Shown here: piece by piece, positions 20,533 to 30,007 of the stretch | Layout: each line of letters begins with the position of its first letter | Position numbering within the stretch: position 1 is the first letter of the stretch | DNA from: Planomicrobium sp. Y74 | Lineage (GTDB): Bacteria; Bacillota; Bacilli; Bacillales_A; Planococcaceae | Direction of reading: 5' to 3' | Length of the DNA: 47,404 nucleotides | Assembly (NCBI RefSeq): GCF_003668635.1 | Contig: NZ_RCWH01000013.1 | Span: forward strand, 1-47,404 | The notes under the pieces: generated by a model | Seen by the model: only the letters and a program-made list of their open reading frames with translations | Databases searched by the model: none | Told to the model about the DNA's origin: nothing | Made by a program: the position numbers and the translations under genes

Positions 20533-20607
20533 TCACCCTCCAAGGTTTGATGATAAATGTTTAAGGGTATCCACTAACTACGAACATTTATAAAACTTGG
20601 AGGGTGA
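20533..20607 (+). promoter_or_regulatory. Long inverted repeat that can pair with the ctc ribosome binding site
   Basis: TCACCCTCCAAG (20533-20544) is the exact complement of CTTGGAGGGTGA (20596-20607), which contains the ctc ribosome binding site. Inward, ATAAATGTT (20553-20561) pairs with AACATTTAT (20583-20591). The loop is 21 bases. No T-run follows, so it is not a terminator. RNA reading through from prs carries both arms. RNA started at the sigma-B promoter inside it lacks the left arm. Confidence 0.7.
20545..20570 (+). promoter_or_regulatory. Sigma-B type promoter of ctc
   Basis: GTTTGA, 14-bp spacer, GGGTAT. This fits the sigma-B consensus (GTTTAA / GGGTAT), and ctc is the founding sigma-B gene in B. 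subtilis. The predicted start is near 20578, inside the loop of the inverted repeat. A sigB locus is not in this window. Confidence 0.75.
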
Positions 20608-20614
20608 AATGTAT

Positions 20615-21274
20615 ATGGCTACAAAAATGAAAGCACAAAAAAGAGAAAGCGGTACACCGCATTCAGCGTTAACGGAATTACGAGGAAAAGGTGATGTACC
20701 GGGAATCGTATACGGCTATCAAGCCGAAACGACACCGTTGACAGTTTCTGAAATAGACCTAATCAAAACTTTGCGTGAATCTGGGCGAAACGGTGTTATC
20801 AACCTGGAATTGGACGGTAAAACATTCAACGTGGTATTAAGTGATTACCAAATGGATGCTTTAAAAGGCAACTTCAAGCATGTCGACTTTTTAGCGATCA
20901 ATATGTCTGATGAACTTGAAGTAGCAGCGGCTGTGCATACAGTCGGTGAAGCTGCAGGGGAATCAGAAGGCGGTATCGTTAACCAGCCTAACCGTGAAGT
21001 TAACATCAAAGTGAAGCCTTCGGATATTCCGGATGCTCTTGAAGTAGACATCAGCAAGCTTGAAATCGGTGATCATATCTCAGTGGGTGATATCCGTGAT
21101 ACAGTATCGTATGAAATTCTCGACGAAGACGATTTCCTATTGGTTTCTGTAACGGCACCTCGTACGCAGGAAGAAATTGATGAGCTTGAAGAGACTCCTG
21201 AAACTGAAGGCGCTGAGCCGGAAGTTGTCGGAAGCGACGAAGAATCAGGTTCTGACGAAGAAAAAGAAGCTTAA
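20615..21274 (+). CDS. ctc: General stress protein Ctc, ribosomal protein L25 family
   Basis: 5S rRNA-binding protein of the bL25/CTC type. An N-terminal L25 domain (about 1-95, MATKMKAQKRESG, LRGKGDVPGIVYG) is followed by the beta-rich CTC domain (about 96-180). A strongly acidic tail (about 185-219) is longer than in B. subtilis Ctc. ATG 20615 gives 219 residues and is eight bases after GGAGGGTG; ATG 20609 is too close. Expression is probably stress-induced by sigma-B, with translation of read-through RNA hindered by the inverted repeat. Confidence 0.93.
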   Translation: MATKMKAQKRESGTPHSALTELRGKGDVPGIVYGYQAETTPLTVSEIDLIKTLRESGRNGVINLELDGKTFNVVLSDYQMDALKGNFKHVDFLAINMSDELEVAAAVHTVGEAAGESEGGIVNQPNREVNIKVKPSDIPDALEVDISKLEIGDHISVGDIRDTVSYEILDEDDFLLVSVTAPRTQEEIDELEETPETEGAEPEVVGSDEESGSDEEKEA

Positions 21275-21288
21275 AATTAAACAGAAGA

Positions 21289-21324
21289 AAACAGGGACTG
21301 TCTTCTGGCAGTCCCTGTTTTTTT
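21289..21324 (+). terminator. Intrinsic terminator after ctc
   Basis: AACAGGGACTG pairs perfectly with CAGTCCCTGTT around an 8-base loop, followed by TTTTTC. Confidence 0.92.
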
Positions 21325-21381
21325 CATTAATAAGAGTATGTGGTAAAATAGACAGCAGTGAAAAGCAAAGGACGAGTTGCA

Positions 21382-21945
21382 ATGAAATTAATTATTGGCC
21401 TGGGCAATCCGGGCAAAACATATGAACAAACGCGCCATAACATCGGCTTCCATGTGATCGATCATTTGGCTTCAAAGTGGAATGCACCGCTTACACAGGC
21501 GAAATTCAAGGGCATGTACTCCATCATTCACCGGCCTGAAGGCAAAGTGATGCTGTTGAAGCCGCTGACATACATGAACTTATCAGGTGAAAGCGTCAGT
21601 GCCATCATGGATTATTACGATGTCGGCATTGACGATATCCTTGTCATCTATGATGACCTGGACTTGCCGACAGGGCAATTACGGCTGCGCCAAAAAGGCA
21701 GTGCCGGAGGGCATAATGGCATCAAGTCCCTCATTCAGCATCTGGGCACCCAAAACTTTAACCGGATCCGCATCGGCATCGACCGTCCGCCTGCCGGAAT
21801 GAAAGTCCCTGATTATGTCTTATCCAGATTTTCAAAAGAGGAAAACGTGGATATGGCAGAAGCAGTCCAAAAATCAGCTGAAGCCTGTGAATTTTGGCTG
21901 GGCAAACCGTTCATAGAAGTCATGACTAAATATAATGGAGCATAG
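21382..21945 (+). CDS. pth: Peptidyl-tRNA hydrolase (SpoVC)
   Basis: Releases peptides from prematurely dissociated peptidyl-tRNA. It begins [20 protein letters not shown], with catalytic H19 and N9; YDDLDLP holds the conserved aspartate, and [11 protein letters not shown] is present. ATG 21382 gives 187 residues; AAAGGAC lies about ten bases upstream. GTG 21358 is a poorer start. In B. subtilis the anti-sigma gene fin lies between pth and mfd; here the 63-base gap holds nothing but the mfd binding site. Confidence 0.95.
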   Translation: MKLIIGLGNPGKTYEQTRHNIGFHVIDHLASKWNAPLTQAKFKGMYSIIHRPEGKVMLLKPLTYMNLSGESVSAIMDYYDVGIDDILVIYDDLDLPTGQLRLRQKGSAGGHNGIKSLIQHLGTQNFNRIRIGIDRPPAGMKVPDYVLSRFSKEENVDMAEAVQKSAEACEFWLGKPFIEVMTKYNGA

Positions 21946-22008
21946 ATTCGCTTTGGCGCGTAACGCGTTCAGAGCTTTTTTCTGTTTCCCGGGAAAGGAG
22001 GAATCTTC

Positions 22009-25000
22009 ATGAATCATATTTTAGAAGCTTTTTCAGAGGATTCACAAGTACAAAAGTTAATTGCTGATTTGAAAAAAGGGCAGGATCATCAACTGGTTTC
22101 AGGATTATCGGGCAGCGGGCGCACTTTCTTCTACCGTACCCTTTACGGTGAACTTGAGGAACCGATGCTGATTGTCACACCGAACCTTTTGCATGCGCAA
22201 CGGGTATACGATGATCTTGTAAAATTGCTGGGCGAAGAACTGGTCCATTTGTATCCGGCAGAAGAATTGATTGCCGCGGACGTTTCTTTTTCAGGTCCCG
22301 AACTCCGCGCTCATCGAATTGATACTCTTGACCATATGGCGAATACCGGAAAAGGCATCTACATTACGCCTGTAGCTGGAATGCGCAAATTATTGCCTTC
22401 CAGAAAACAATGGGACGCCGCTACTTTGCGGGTGGAAGACGGGGAAGAACTGGATACCGACCAATGGCTATTGAAATTGGTGGCTATGGGCTATTCCCGT
22501 ACCACCATGGTGACGGCACCTGGTGAATTTGCATTGCGCGGTGGCATCCTCGATGTCTATCCGCTGAACTTCGAGCATCCGGTCCGCATTGAATTGTTCG
22601 ATACGGAAGTCGACTCAATCCGTATTTTTGACGCGGAAGACCAGCGTTCTCTGAAGAAGATTGCTTCGCTATGCATTCTGCCGGCCAACGAACTGATGCT
22701 TGATAAATCGCAAAGAAGCGCTTTGGCAGACCGCATTGAAGAACAATTAGCCTTTACATTGAAGAAAACAAAGGCTGACGATACGAAAGAGTTGCTGCTT
22801 CAATACATCCAGCATGACATTGACATCCTGCGACAAGGTGACATCCCAGACCAGGCAGCAAAATATGCATCATTGGTTGAAACCCAATCCGCCTCTCTGG
22901 GTGATTATTTCCCGGGAAATGGTTATGTGTTTTTCGATGAATTGGGCCGTATACAAGAAATGACGGAAACCCTTGAACGTGAAGAAGGCGAATGGATCGT
23001 GTCTTTATTGGAAGAAGGGAAATTCCTTCAAGGCGTCAATCTGTCCTACACGTTCCGTGAATTGATTGGCCAAATGAAACAAAAGATGACGTATCTATCT
23101 TTATTTGTCCGGACGTTCCCGATGGTTTCAGTCAAAAAGTCGATTGCCTTCTCCAGTAAGCCGATGCAGTCGTTCCATGGTCAGATGAATTTATTGCAAG
23201 CGGAAATGGAACGCTGGGTGATGGGTAAATTCCGTGTGTTTGTTATAGCCGAAGGCGATGAACGGCTGCGGAAAGTCCGTTCGGTGCTGGAAGATTACGG
23301 AGTTGAAGCTGAAATTCTTACAGAATCTACTACAGTGCAGCCCGGCAAAGTATATTTGGCGGACGGAGATCTGGCAAATGGCTTTGAAATGTCATTGCAG
23401 CGCTTTGCGGTCATTACCGATTCGGAATTGTTTAAACAGCAGCCGAAGAAAAAGACGCGTGCGCAGAAACTGACCAATGCTGAACGTATCAAGAGTTATT
23501 CCGAGATTAAACCGGGGGATTATATTGTCCATGTCCACCATGGAATCGGACGTTACGTAGGAATCGAAACACTGGAAGTCAAAGGAGTCCATAAAGACTA
23601 CCTTCATATCGTCTATAAAGCGGATGATAAATTGTTTGTGCCGGTCGATCAGATTGACCTGATCCAGAAATACATCGCTTCCGAAGAAAAAGAGCCGAAG
23701 CTCCATAAAATGGGCGGCGCAGAGTGGAAGAAAACGCGCGCGAAAGTTTCGAAAGCGGTGCAGGATATTGCGGACGACCTGATCAAGCTCTATGCCGAGC
23801 GGGAAGCGCTGAAAGGCTATGCCTTCTCGAAAGAGCAGGATATGCAGCGGCAGTTTGAATCAGAATTCCCTTACGACGAAACCGTCGACCAACTGCGTTC
23901 AATCAATGAAGTCAAAAAGGACATGGAAAAGGAACGTCCGATGGACCGGCTAATTTGCGGGGATGTCGGGTACGGCAAAACGGAAGTCGCCATACGTGCC
24001 GCTTTTAAAGCAGTTCTGGACGGCAAACAAGTGGCCTTCCTAGTACCGACGACCATTCTGGCGCAGCAGCATTTTGATACGATGAGTGAACGCTTTAAGG
24101 ATTATCCGATTGAAGTGGGCCTCATGAGCCGTTTCCGCTCCAAAAAGCAGCAGGCGGAAACCGTTAAGGGTTTGAAGAATGGTTCTGTGGACGTTGTAGT
24201 CGGAACACACCGTATCCTTTCGAAAGACATGCATTATAAAGACCTCGGTTTATTGATCATCGATGAAGAACAGCGCTTTGGCGTAACCCATAAAGAGAAG
24301 ATCAAACAGATGAAGACCAATGTCGATGTATTGACGCTGACGGCAACGCCGATTCCGCGGACTCTTCATATGTCGATGATCGGGGTGCGCGATTTGTCTG
24401 TCATCGAAACGCCGCCGGCAAACCGTTTTCCGGTCCAAAGTTATGTGATGGAACAGAACGGTGCCCTCGTGCGGGAAGCGATCGAACGCGAAATGGCGCG
24501 TGGCGGCCAGGCTTTCTACTTATATAATCGGGTCGACGATATGACGCGGAAAGTGGAAGAGCTGCAGCAATTGGTGCCGGAAGCCCGTATCGGCTATGCC
24601 CACGGACAAATGTCCGAAACCGAGCTGGAATCAATCATCCTTGGCTTCCTGGACGGCGACTACGATGTATTGGTGACGACGACGATCATTGAAACAGGCA
24701 TCGATATTCCGAACGTCAACACGTTAATTGTTGAAAATGCTGACCGCATGGGCTTGTCCCAGCTCTATCAGCTGCGGGGGCGTGTGGGCCGTTCAAGCCG
24801 TGTAGCCTACGCTTACTTCATGTACCAGCGGGACAAAGTGCTGACGGACGTGGCGGAAAAACGCCTGATGGCAATAAAAGAATTCACTGAGCTTGGATCC
24901 GGCTTTAAAATCGCTATGCGTGATTTGACAATCCGCGGAGCAGGGAACCTGCTCGGTTCGCAGCAGCACGGCTTTATTGACTCAGTCGGGTTCGATCTTT

Positions 25001-25542
25001 ATTCCCAAATGCTGGAAGAAGCGATTGAAGAACGCCAGAGCGGCGTCAAGAAAGAGCCGGTTCAGGAAATCGAGATTTCGTTGGATGTCGATGCCTATAT
25101 ACCGGATTCCTATATCAGCGACGGCTATCAGAAAATCCAGATGTACAAGCGGGTCAAAGGTATAGAAGAAGCCGAAGAAGTCGCAGAACTGCAGGGTGAA
25201 TTGATTGACCGTTTCGGCGACATGCCGCTCGAGACGGATCGTCTCCTGCGCATCGCCCTGATGAAAGTGTGGGGACGCGAGGTTGGAGTCGAATCAATCA
25301 AGCAAAACGGCAAAATCATTTCCATTAAACTAAGCGAACAAGGTACGGCGGCAGTCAACGGCGGCAAGCTCGTCGAAGAATCGGCAGCTTACGGCCGTGC
25401 AGTCGGCTTCAGCATGGCGGGCCAGCAGCTTGTCATGGCAATCGATGAAAATAAAACAGCCAAACATCATCCTTTCGATGTTCTGGAAGGTATGATGAAA
25501 TTATTGCCGGAATCTCTCCGAAAAGTTGAAACAACAAATTAA
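22009..25542 (+). CDS. mfd: Transcription-repair coupling factor
   Basis: Removes RNA polymerase stalled at lesions and recruits UvrA. The N-terminal UvrB-like modules occupy about 1-350. The polymerase-interaction (CarD-like) domain is near 490-570 with [20 protein letters not shown]. The translocase has Walker [12 protein letters not shown] near 650, DEEQ near 752, and [15 protein letters not shown] helicase C domain with [11 protein letters not shown] and a TRCF domain near 1010-1110 follow. The length is 1177 residues. AAAGGAGG precedes the ATG. spoVT, which follows mfd in B. subtilis, is missing. Confidence 0.97.
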   Translation: MNHILEAFSEDSQVQKLIADLKKGQDHQLVSGLSGSGRTFFYRTLYGELEEPMLIVTPNLLHAQRVYDDLVKLLGEELVHLYPAEELIAADVSFSGPELRAHRIDTLDHMANTGKGIYITPVAGMRKLLPSRKQWDAATLRVEDGEELDTDQWLLKLVAMGYSRTTMVTAPGEFALRGGILDVYPLNFEHPVRIELFDTEVDSIRIFDAEDQRSLKKIASLCILPANELMLDKSQRSALADRIEEQLAFTLKKTKADDTKELLLQYIQHDIDILRQGDIPDQAAKYASLVETQSASLGDYFPGNGYVFFDELGRIQEMTETLEREEGEWIVSLLEEGKFLQGVNLSYTFRELIGQMKQKMTYLSLFVRTFPMVSVKKSIAFSSKPMQSFHGQMNLLQAEMERWVMGKFRVFVIAEGDERLRKVRSVLEDYGVEAEILTESTTVQPGKVYLADGDLANGFEMSLQRFAVITDSELFKQQPKKKTRAQKLTNAERIKSYSEIKPGDYIVHVHHGIGRYVGIETLEVKGVHKDYLHIVYKADDKLFVPVDQIDLIQKYIASEEKEPKLHKMGGAEWKKTRAKVSKAVQDIADDLIKLYAEREALKGYAFSKEQDMQRQFESEFPYDETVDQLRSINEVKKDMEKERPMDRLICGDVGYGKTEVAIRAAFKAVLDGKQVAFLVPTTILAQQHFDTMSERFKDYPIEVGLMSRFRSKKQQAETVKGLKNGSVDVVVGTHRILSKDMHYKDLGLLIIDEEQRFGVTHKEKIKQMKTNVDVLTLTATPIPRTLHMSMIGVRDLSVIETPPANRFPVQSYVMEQNGALVREAIEREMARGGQAFYLYNRVDDMTRKVEELQQLVPEARIGYAHGQMSETELESIILGFLDGDYDVLVTTTIIETGIDIPNVNTLIVENADRMGLSQLYQLRGRVGRSSRVAYAYFMYQRDKVLTDVAEKRLMAIKEFTELGSGFKIAMRDLTIRGAGNLLGSQQHGFIDSVGFDLYSQMLEEAIEERQSGVKKEPVQEIEISLDVDAYIPDSYISDGYQKIQMYKRVKGIEEAEEVAELQGELIDRFGDMPLETDRLLRIALMKVWGREVGVESIKQNGKIISIKLSEQGTAAVNGGKLVEESAAYGRAVGFSMAGQQLVMAIDENKTAKHHPFDVLEGMMKLLPESLRKVETTN

Positions 25543-25568
25543 TCCGATGATGGAATGGGTGAATCCGG

Positions 25569-27173
25569 TTGAACACAGAAGGTGCGATGAAGACATTTAT
25601 GAAAGGCGCGGTCCTTTTGACGCTGGCCGGCCTGATTGTGAAGATACTCAGTGCGGTTTACCGGGTGCCATTCCAAAACATGGTCGGGGACCAGGGTTTC
25701 TATATTTATCAGCAGGTTTATCCGTTTATTGCAGTCTTTGGCATCTGGACCTCTTACGGTTTTGCGGTTGCCGTTTCCAAGATGCTGGCGGATTCGCAGG
25801 CGCATGAGCACCGCGCCATTATCCGGATCGCTTTTTGGACAATCGCCATTATCTCACTGGTGATATTCGCAGCTCTTTTTCTGGGGGCGGATCTATTGGC
25901 GGCATGGATGGGCGATAACCAGTTAAGCGCGTTATTGAAAGTCGGTTCATTTGCTGTTTTGCTGATGGCACCGCTGGCAGTGATGAAAGGCCATTTCCAG
26001 GCAGGCAGTCTGATGCAGCCGGTCGCTTATGCGCAGGTCATCGAACAGACGATACGGGTAACAGTCATATTGCTCGGCACCTGGCTTGTGGTCACGAACG
26101 GCTTTTCACTCTACGCTACGGGACAGACGGCGATGTTCGGCGCGGTTGCGGGTGAACTGGCGGCAGTGGCCCTGCTGATTTATTACTTCAATAAATTTGC
26201 AATCAAACAGCCGCAGCCCGTGCCGGTTGAATTATGGCCAACTGTCAAAAAAATGCTGGCGATCAGTTTAAGCGTCAGCATGAGTTCATTGATCCTGCTG
26301 ATATTCCAGATGGCGGATTCCTTCAGTGTCTTTCGTCTGCTTGAAGCCAGCGGAATTGGAAGGCTCCAGGCAATGGAGCTAAAAGGCATATACGACCGCG
26401 GCCAGCCGCTCGCCCAGTTCGGTTTGCTCGTGGCAACGTCACTGGCGCTGTCGATTGTGCCGCTGGTCGCTCAGATGCAGCGCAAAGAAAATGGGCGTTC
26501 AGCCGAACTCTACGCTAAATTGGCGTACCGGATTTCCCTGCTGTTCGCCATAGCGGCTGCAGCCGGGCTGACGTTTGTCATGCCTTACGTCAATGAGATG
26601 CTGTTCCAGACAAGAGAGCAATCAGCCGCGCTTATCGTATTCAGCTGGCAGATTGTGTGGATGTCGCTGCTGCTCATTCTTACCGCCTTGCTTTATGGCA
26701 TTGGAAAAGTAGCTATGCCTGCCCTGCTGATGGCAAGCGGTTTGGCGATGAAAGTCATCGGCAACTGGCTGCTCATCCCCGTGTACGGAGTAATGGGTGC
26801 ATCAATAGCAGGAAACCTGGGCTTAGCTTTTATTGTTTGCGGATTGGTGCTTTATTTTAAAACACAATGGCCGTTACGATTTGCGCCATCCCGTTTTTAC
26901 GGATGGATCTTCATTGCTTCAACTGCAATGGGTGCGGCAGTGCTCGGCTGGGCGGTTTTCGCTGACTGGGCATTGTTCGATGAATTGCCGAGCCGCTTAG
27001 CGGCAGCAGCAACGGCACTGACAGCAGTACCGCTCGGTGCCGCCGTGTTCCTCGCGGTAATTGCGAAAAGCCGCGTCATTACGGAAAAGCAATGGTATAT
27101 CATGCCGTTCGGCCGAAAAATGGCCAAACTGCAATTAGCGATCAATTCAAAGAAAAAAGGTGATAGACGATGA
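25569..27173 (+). CDS. spoVB: Polysaccharide/lipid flippase, SpoVB (MviN/PST) family
   Basis: Multi-membrane-span protein (about 14 hydrophobic segments over 534 residues) of the MOP flippase superfamily, to which spore-cortex SpoVB and the lipid II flippase MurJ belong. The first span is followed by VYRVPFQNMVGDQGFYIYQQ, a family hallmark. TTG 25569 is chosen because GGGTGA lies six bases upstream; ATG 25587 has its AAGGTG only two bases away. It overlaps mazG by four bases. As other sporulation genes are missing, a vegetative wall function is more likely than cortex synthesis; this is inference. Confidence 0.87.
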   Translation: MNTEGAMKTFMKGAVLLTLAGLIVKILSAVYRVPFQNMVGDQGFYIYQQVYPFIAVFGIWTSYGFAVAVSKMLADSQAHEHRAIIRIAFWTIAIISLVIFAALFLGADLLAAWMGDNQLSALLKVGSFAVLLMAPLAVMKGHFQAGSLMQPVAYAQVIEQTIRVTVILLGTWLVVTNGFSLYATGQTAMFGAVAGELAAVALLIYYFNKFAIKQPQPVPVELWPTVKKMLAISLSVSMSSLILLIFQMADSFSVFRLLEASGIGRLQAMELKGIYDRGQPLAQFGLLVATSLALSIVPLVAQMQRKENGRSAELYAKLAYRISLLFAIAAAAGLTFVMPYVNEMLFQTREQSAALIVFSWQIVWMSLLLILTALLYGIGKVAMPALLMASGLAMKVIGNWLLIPVYGVMGASIAGNLGLAFIVCGLVLYFKTQWPLRFAPSRFYGWIFIASTAMGAAVLGWAVFADWALFDELPSRLAAAATALTAVPLGAAVFLAVIAKSRVITEKQWYIMPFGRKMAKLQLAINSKKKGDRR

Positions 27174-28633
27174 ATACAATCCATATCATCGGACTCGGTG
27201 CTGGCGATCTCGACCAGCTGCCGCTCGGTGTCTATAAAAAGTTAAAAAAAGCTGAGCGTTTGCATGTGCGGACGGCAGACCATCCTGTGCTCACTGAATT
27301 GGCGCAGGAAGGACTGGTCTATACCAGTTTTGATGAAATATATGAAAAACACGATGAATTCGCTCCAGTCTATCAGGAAATTGCGGATACGCTGCTCCAA
27401 CTGTCGGAAGAAGGGCCGGTTGTCTATGCAGTTCCTGGCCATCCGCTGGTTGCTGAACAAACTGTACAGCACCTGATTCAAGCGGAAGATGCGGGTAAAT
27501 GCCAATTATTGATTGAAGGCGGCAGCAGTTTTCTCGATTCGATATTCGGCGCTCTTCGCATCGATCCGATCGATGGCTTCCAATTGGTCGACGGCACTAC
27601 GATGGAAAGCGACCGGTTGAATATGACCCAGCATATTCTCATCGCCCAGATTTACGACACACTCAGTGCCTCGGAAGCCAAACTGACGCTGATGGAAAAA
27701 TACCCGGACGATTACCCGGTGACAATTGTGACGGCTGCGGGGTCGGTGCAGGAAAAACTGCAGACGGTTCCATTGCATGAACTTGACCATGCTGCTGAAA
27801 TTGATAATCTGACAACAGTTTATGTGCCGCCGGCAGCCGACCAGCAGGAACGGCTGAAGGAATGGCAGACATTCCGCTCGGTCATCGCAAAACTTCGCAG
27901 TCCTGAAGGGTGTCCGTGGGACCGGGAACAGACGCACGAAAGTCTGATGCCTTATCTATTGGAAGAAGCGCATGAACTGCTGCAGGCGATTGAGGAGCAG
28001 GACGACGATGCCATTGCCGACGAACTGGGCGATGTTTTATTGCAGATCTTCCTGCACGCGCAAATCGGGCAGGACAATGGTTATTTCCAGCTCGAAGATG
28101 TGCTCGAATCAATTTCTGCCAAAATGATCCGGCGCCATCCGCATGTATTCGGCGATGATGAGGTTGATGGCTCAGATGAAGTCGTCAGCAATTGGCAGGC
28201 AATCAAAGCGCAAGAAAAACCGGCGGCCGATTCTTTACTCGATGGCCAGGAACGCTTCAGTTCATCACTCACAACCTCTTATAATTACCAGAAAAGAGCG
28301 GCGAAGGTTGGTTTCACCTGGTCGGATGCGGAAGGTGCCTGGGAGAAGTTCCAGGAGGAGATGCAGGAATTCAGGGATGAACTGGCGAATGGTTCCAAAG
28401 AAGACCAGCTCGACGAACTGGGAGATTTGCTGTTTACGCTCGTAAACATTGCAAGATTTTATGATTTGTCGCCGGAACAGGCGATGGTGCAGGCAAACCG
28501 CAAATTCCGCAGCCGATTCGGTTTTGTTGAGAGGAAAGTGGAAGAAGGCACCGGAAATTTCAGCGATTATACATTGGAACAGCTCGATGAGTTTTGGAAC
28601 GAAGCCAAATTATTGGCAAGAAAGGAAGAGTAA
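27170..28633 (+). CDS. mazG: MazG-like NTP pyrophosphohydrolase with N-terminal methylase domain (YabN)
   Basis: Two-domain protein of 487 residues. Residues about 1-220 are a tetrapyrrole-methylase-like domain (IHIIGLGAGDLDQLPLGVYK, EGGSSFLDSIF). Residues about 240-487 are MazG, with CPWDREQTHESLMPYLLEEA and EELLQAIEEQ-type metal ligands followed by ELGDVLLQ, and a second helical MazG half. The MazG part hydrolyses (d)NTPs to monophosphates and cleans damaged nucleotides; the substrate of the methylase part is unknown. It is coupled to spoVB by ATGA overlap and to rqcP by a two-base gap. Confidence 0.92.
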   Translation: MNTIHIIGLGAGDLDQLPLGVYKKLKKAERLHVRTADHPVLTELAQEGLVYTSFDEIYEKHDEFAPVYQEIADTLLQLSEEGPVVYAVPGHPLVAEQTVQHLIQAEDAGKCQLLIEGGSSFLDSIFGALRIDPIDGFQLVDGTTMESDRLNMTQHILIAQIYDTLSASEAKLTLMEKYPDDYPVTIVTAAGSVQEKLQTVPLHELDHAAEIDNLTTVYVPPAADQQERLKEWQTFRSVIAKLRSPEGCPWDREQTHESLMPYLLEEAHELLQAIEEQDDDAIADELGDVLLQIFLHAQIGQDNGYFQLEDVLESISAKMIRRHPHVFGDDEVDGSDEVVSNWQAIKAQEKPAADSLLDGQERFSSSLTTSYNYQKRAAKVGFTWSDAEGAWEKFQEEMQEFRDELANGSKEDQLDELGDLLFTLVNIARFYDLSPEQAMVQANRKFRSRFGFVERKVEEGTGNFSDYTLEQLDEFWNEAKLLARKEE

Positions 28634-28635
28634 TT

Positions 28636-28926
28636 ATGCGTCTCGATAAATTCCTGAAAGTTTCCCGGCTGATCAAACGCCGGACATTGGCCAAGCAAGT
28701 GGCAGACCAGGGCCGCATCACCATAAACGGCAATAAAGCCAAAGCGAGTTCGGTCATCCAAGAGAATGACGAACTGCAAATCCGTTTCGGCCAAAAGGTT
28801 GTAACGGTGCGGGTGGATATGCTGAAAGAAAACGTCCGCAAAGAAGAAACGGCCAATATGTATACGATATTAAAAGAAGAAAAGCTAGACAAGGTAGAAC
28901 CTGAGTTCATCGATGACAAAGCGTAA
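28636..28926 (+). CDS. rqcP: RqcP (YabO), S4-domain ribosome quality control factor
   Basis: Small S4 RNA-binding protein. In B. subtilis RqcP works with RqcH to add alanine tails on stalled nascent chains on 50S subunits. The S4 domain covers about 1-60: MRLDKFLKVSRLIKRRTLAK, GRITINGNKAKASS. The C-terminal extension makes it 96 residues, about ten longer than in B. subtilis. AAAGGAAGAG precedes ATG 28636. In sporeformers yabP and yabQ follow; here a terminator and the convergent arginine operon follow. Confidence 0.93.
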   Translation: MRLDKFLKVSRLIKRRTLAKQVADQGRITINGNKAKASSVIQENDELQIRFGQKVVTVRVDMLKENVRKEETANMYTILKEEKLDKVEPEFIDDKA

Positions 28927-28940
28927 GGGTTCAAAATGTA

Positions 28941-28983
28941 AAAAGCTGCACTGTGAGCGCAATGCTCAAGTGCAGCTTTTTTG
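28941..28983. terminator. Bidirectional terminator between rqcP and argF
   Basis: AAAAGCTGCACT and GAGC pair with GCTC and AGTGCAGCTTTT, with T-rich ends on both strands. It closes rqcP on the plus strand and carA-carB-argF on the minus strand. Confidence 0.9.
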
Positions 28984-29056
28984 CATATACCGGTGTATAG
29001 CTGTCATTTGCAGAAAAAAGAAACTTATACTTTGATGGATCACTTATAGTGCATGC

Positions 29057-30007
29057 TCACTTGGCCATCAGTGCAAACAGCAATGCTTTTTGCGCATGCA
29101 GCCGGTTTTCTGCTTCCTGGAACACTACGGAGTTGGGACCTTCCAAGACTCCTGCAGATACTTCTTCATCCCGGTGGGCAGGCAAGCAGTGCATGAAAAT
29201 ATAATTTGGATTAGCATGCTGAACAAGTTGTTCATTGACTTGGAACCCTTGGAAATGTTTCATTCGTTCAAGTGCTTCTGCTTCCTGCCCCATGCTTGCC
29301 CATACGTCAGTGTAGATCACGTCGCTGCCGGTTGCGGCTTCCACCACATCTGCAGTCACATGGATATTGGAACCCGTATGGACAGCGAAACTTTTCGCCA
29401 ATTCAATCATTTCCGGTTTCGGCGCATATGCGGGAGGACAAGCAACTGTAATATCCATCCCGACTTTTGCAGCACCAATCATCAAGGAATTAGACATGTT
29501 ATTGCCATCGCCGATGTAAGTCAGTTTTTTGCCCTTAAAAGTGCCGAAATGTTCTTGGATTGTCAATAGATCTGCAAGCACCTGACATGGATGAAAGTCG
29601 TCGGTCAACCCATTGATAACCGGTACACTGCTATTGTCAGCAAGTTCCTCGACAGTCGCCTGGTCAAAAGTCCGTATCATTATGCCATCCAGATAGCTGG
29701 ACAGGACTTGCGCTGTGTCAGCGATGGTCTCGCCACGCCCCATTTGAATGTCACGCGTACTCAAGTATATGGCGTGTCCACCAAGCTGCAGCATCCCGGT
29801 TTCAAAGGATACTCGTGTACGGGTGGAAGATTTCTCGAAAATCATGCCAAGAACTTTCCCTTGCAGCAGCGGCAAATGTTTGTTCTCCGGCTTTTTCAGT
29901 TCTGCAGCCAAAGCCAGCAGCTCCAGAATCTCCGAAGAGCTGTAGTCTTTCAGTGACAATAAGTGATTTTGAACAATTTGCGGGGCATACGGCATCGTCA
30001 GGGTCAT
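29057..30007 (-). CDS. argF: Ornithine carbamoyltransferase
   Basis: Makes citrulline from ornithine and carbamoyl phosphate. The carbamoyl-phosphate site SSTRTR is at about residues 60-65, HPCQVLADL follows, and the ornithine-specific HCLPAHR is near residue 272. The length is 316 residues. The ATG overlaps the carB stop by four bases (ATGA) with AAGGAG ten bases upstream, so it is coupled to carB. The open frame continues about 76 codons upstream, but only as the antisense of carB. It is the last gene of the minus-strand carA-carB-argF operon, which channels carbamoyl phosphate to arginine. Confidence 0.96.
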   Translation of the reverse strand: MTLTMPYAPQIVQNHLLSLKDYSSSEILELLALAAELKKPENKHLPLLQGKVLGMIFEKSSTRTRVSFETGMLQLGGHAIYLSTRDIQMGRGETIADTAQVLSSYLDGIMIRTFDQATVEELADNSSVPVINGLTDDFHPCQVLADLLTIQEHFGTFKGKKLTYIGDGNNMSNSLMIGAAKVGMDITVACPPAYAPKPEMIELAKSFAVHTGSNIHVTADVVEAATGSDVIYTDVWASMGQEAEALERMKHFQGFQVNEQLVQHANPNYIFMHCLPAHRDEEVSAGVLEGPNSVVFQEAENRLHAQKALLFALMAK

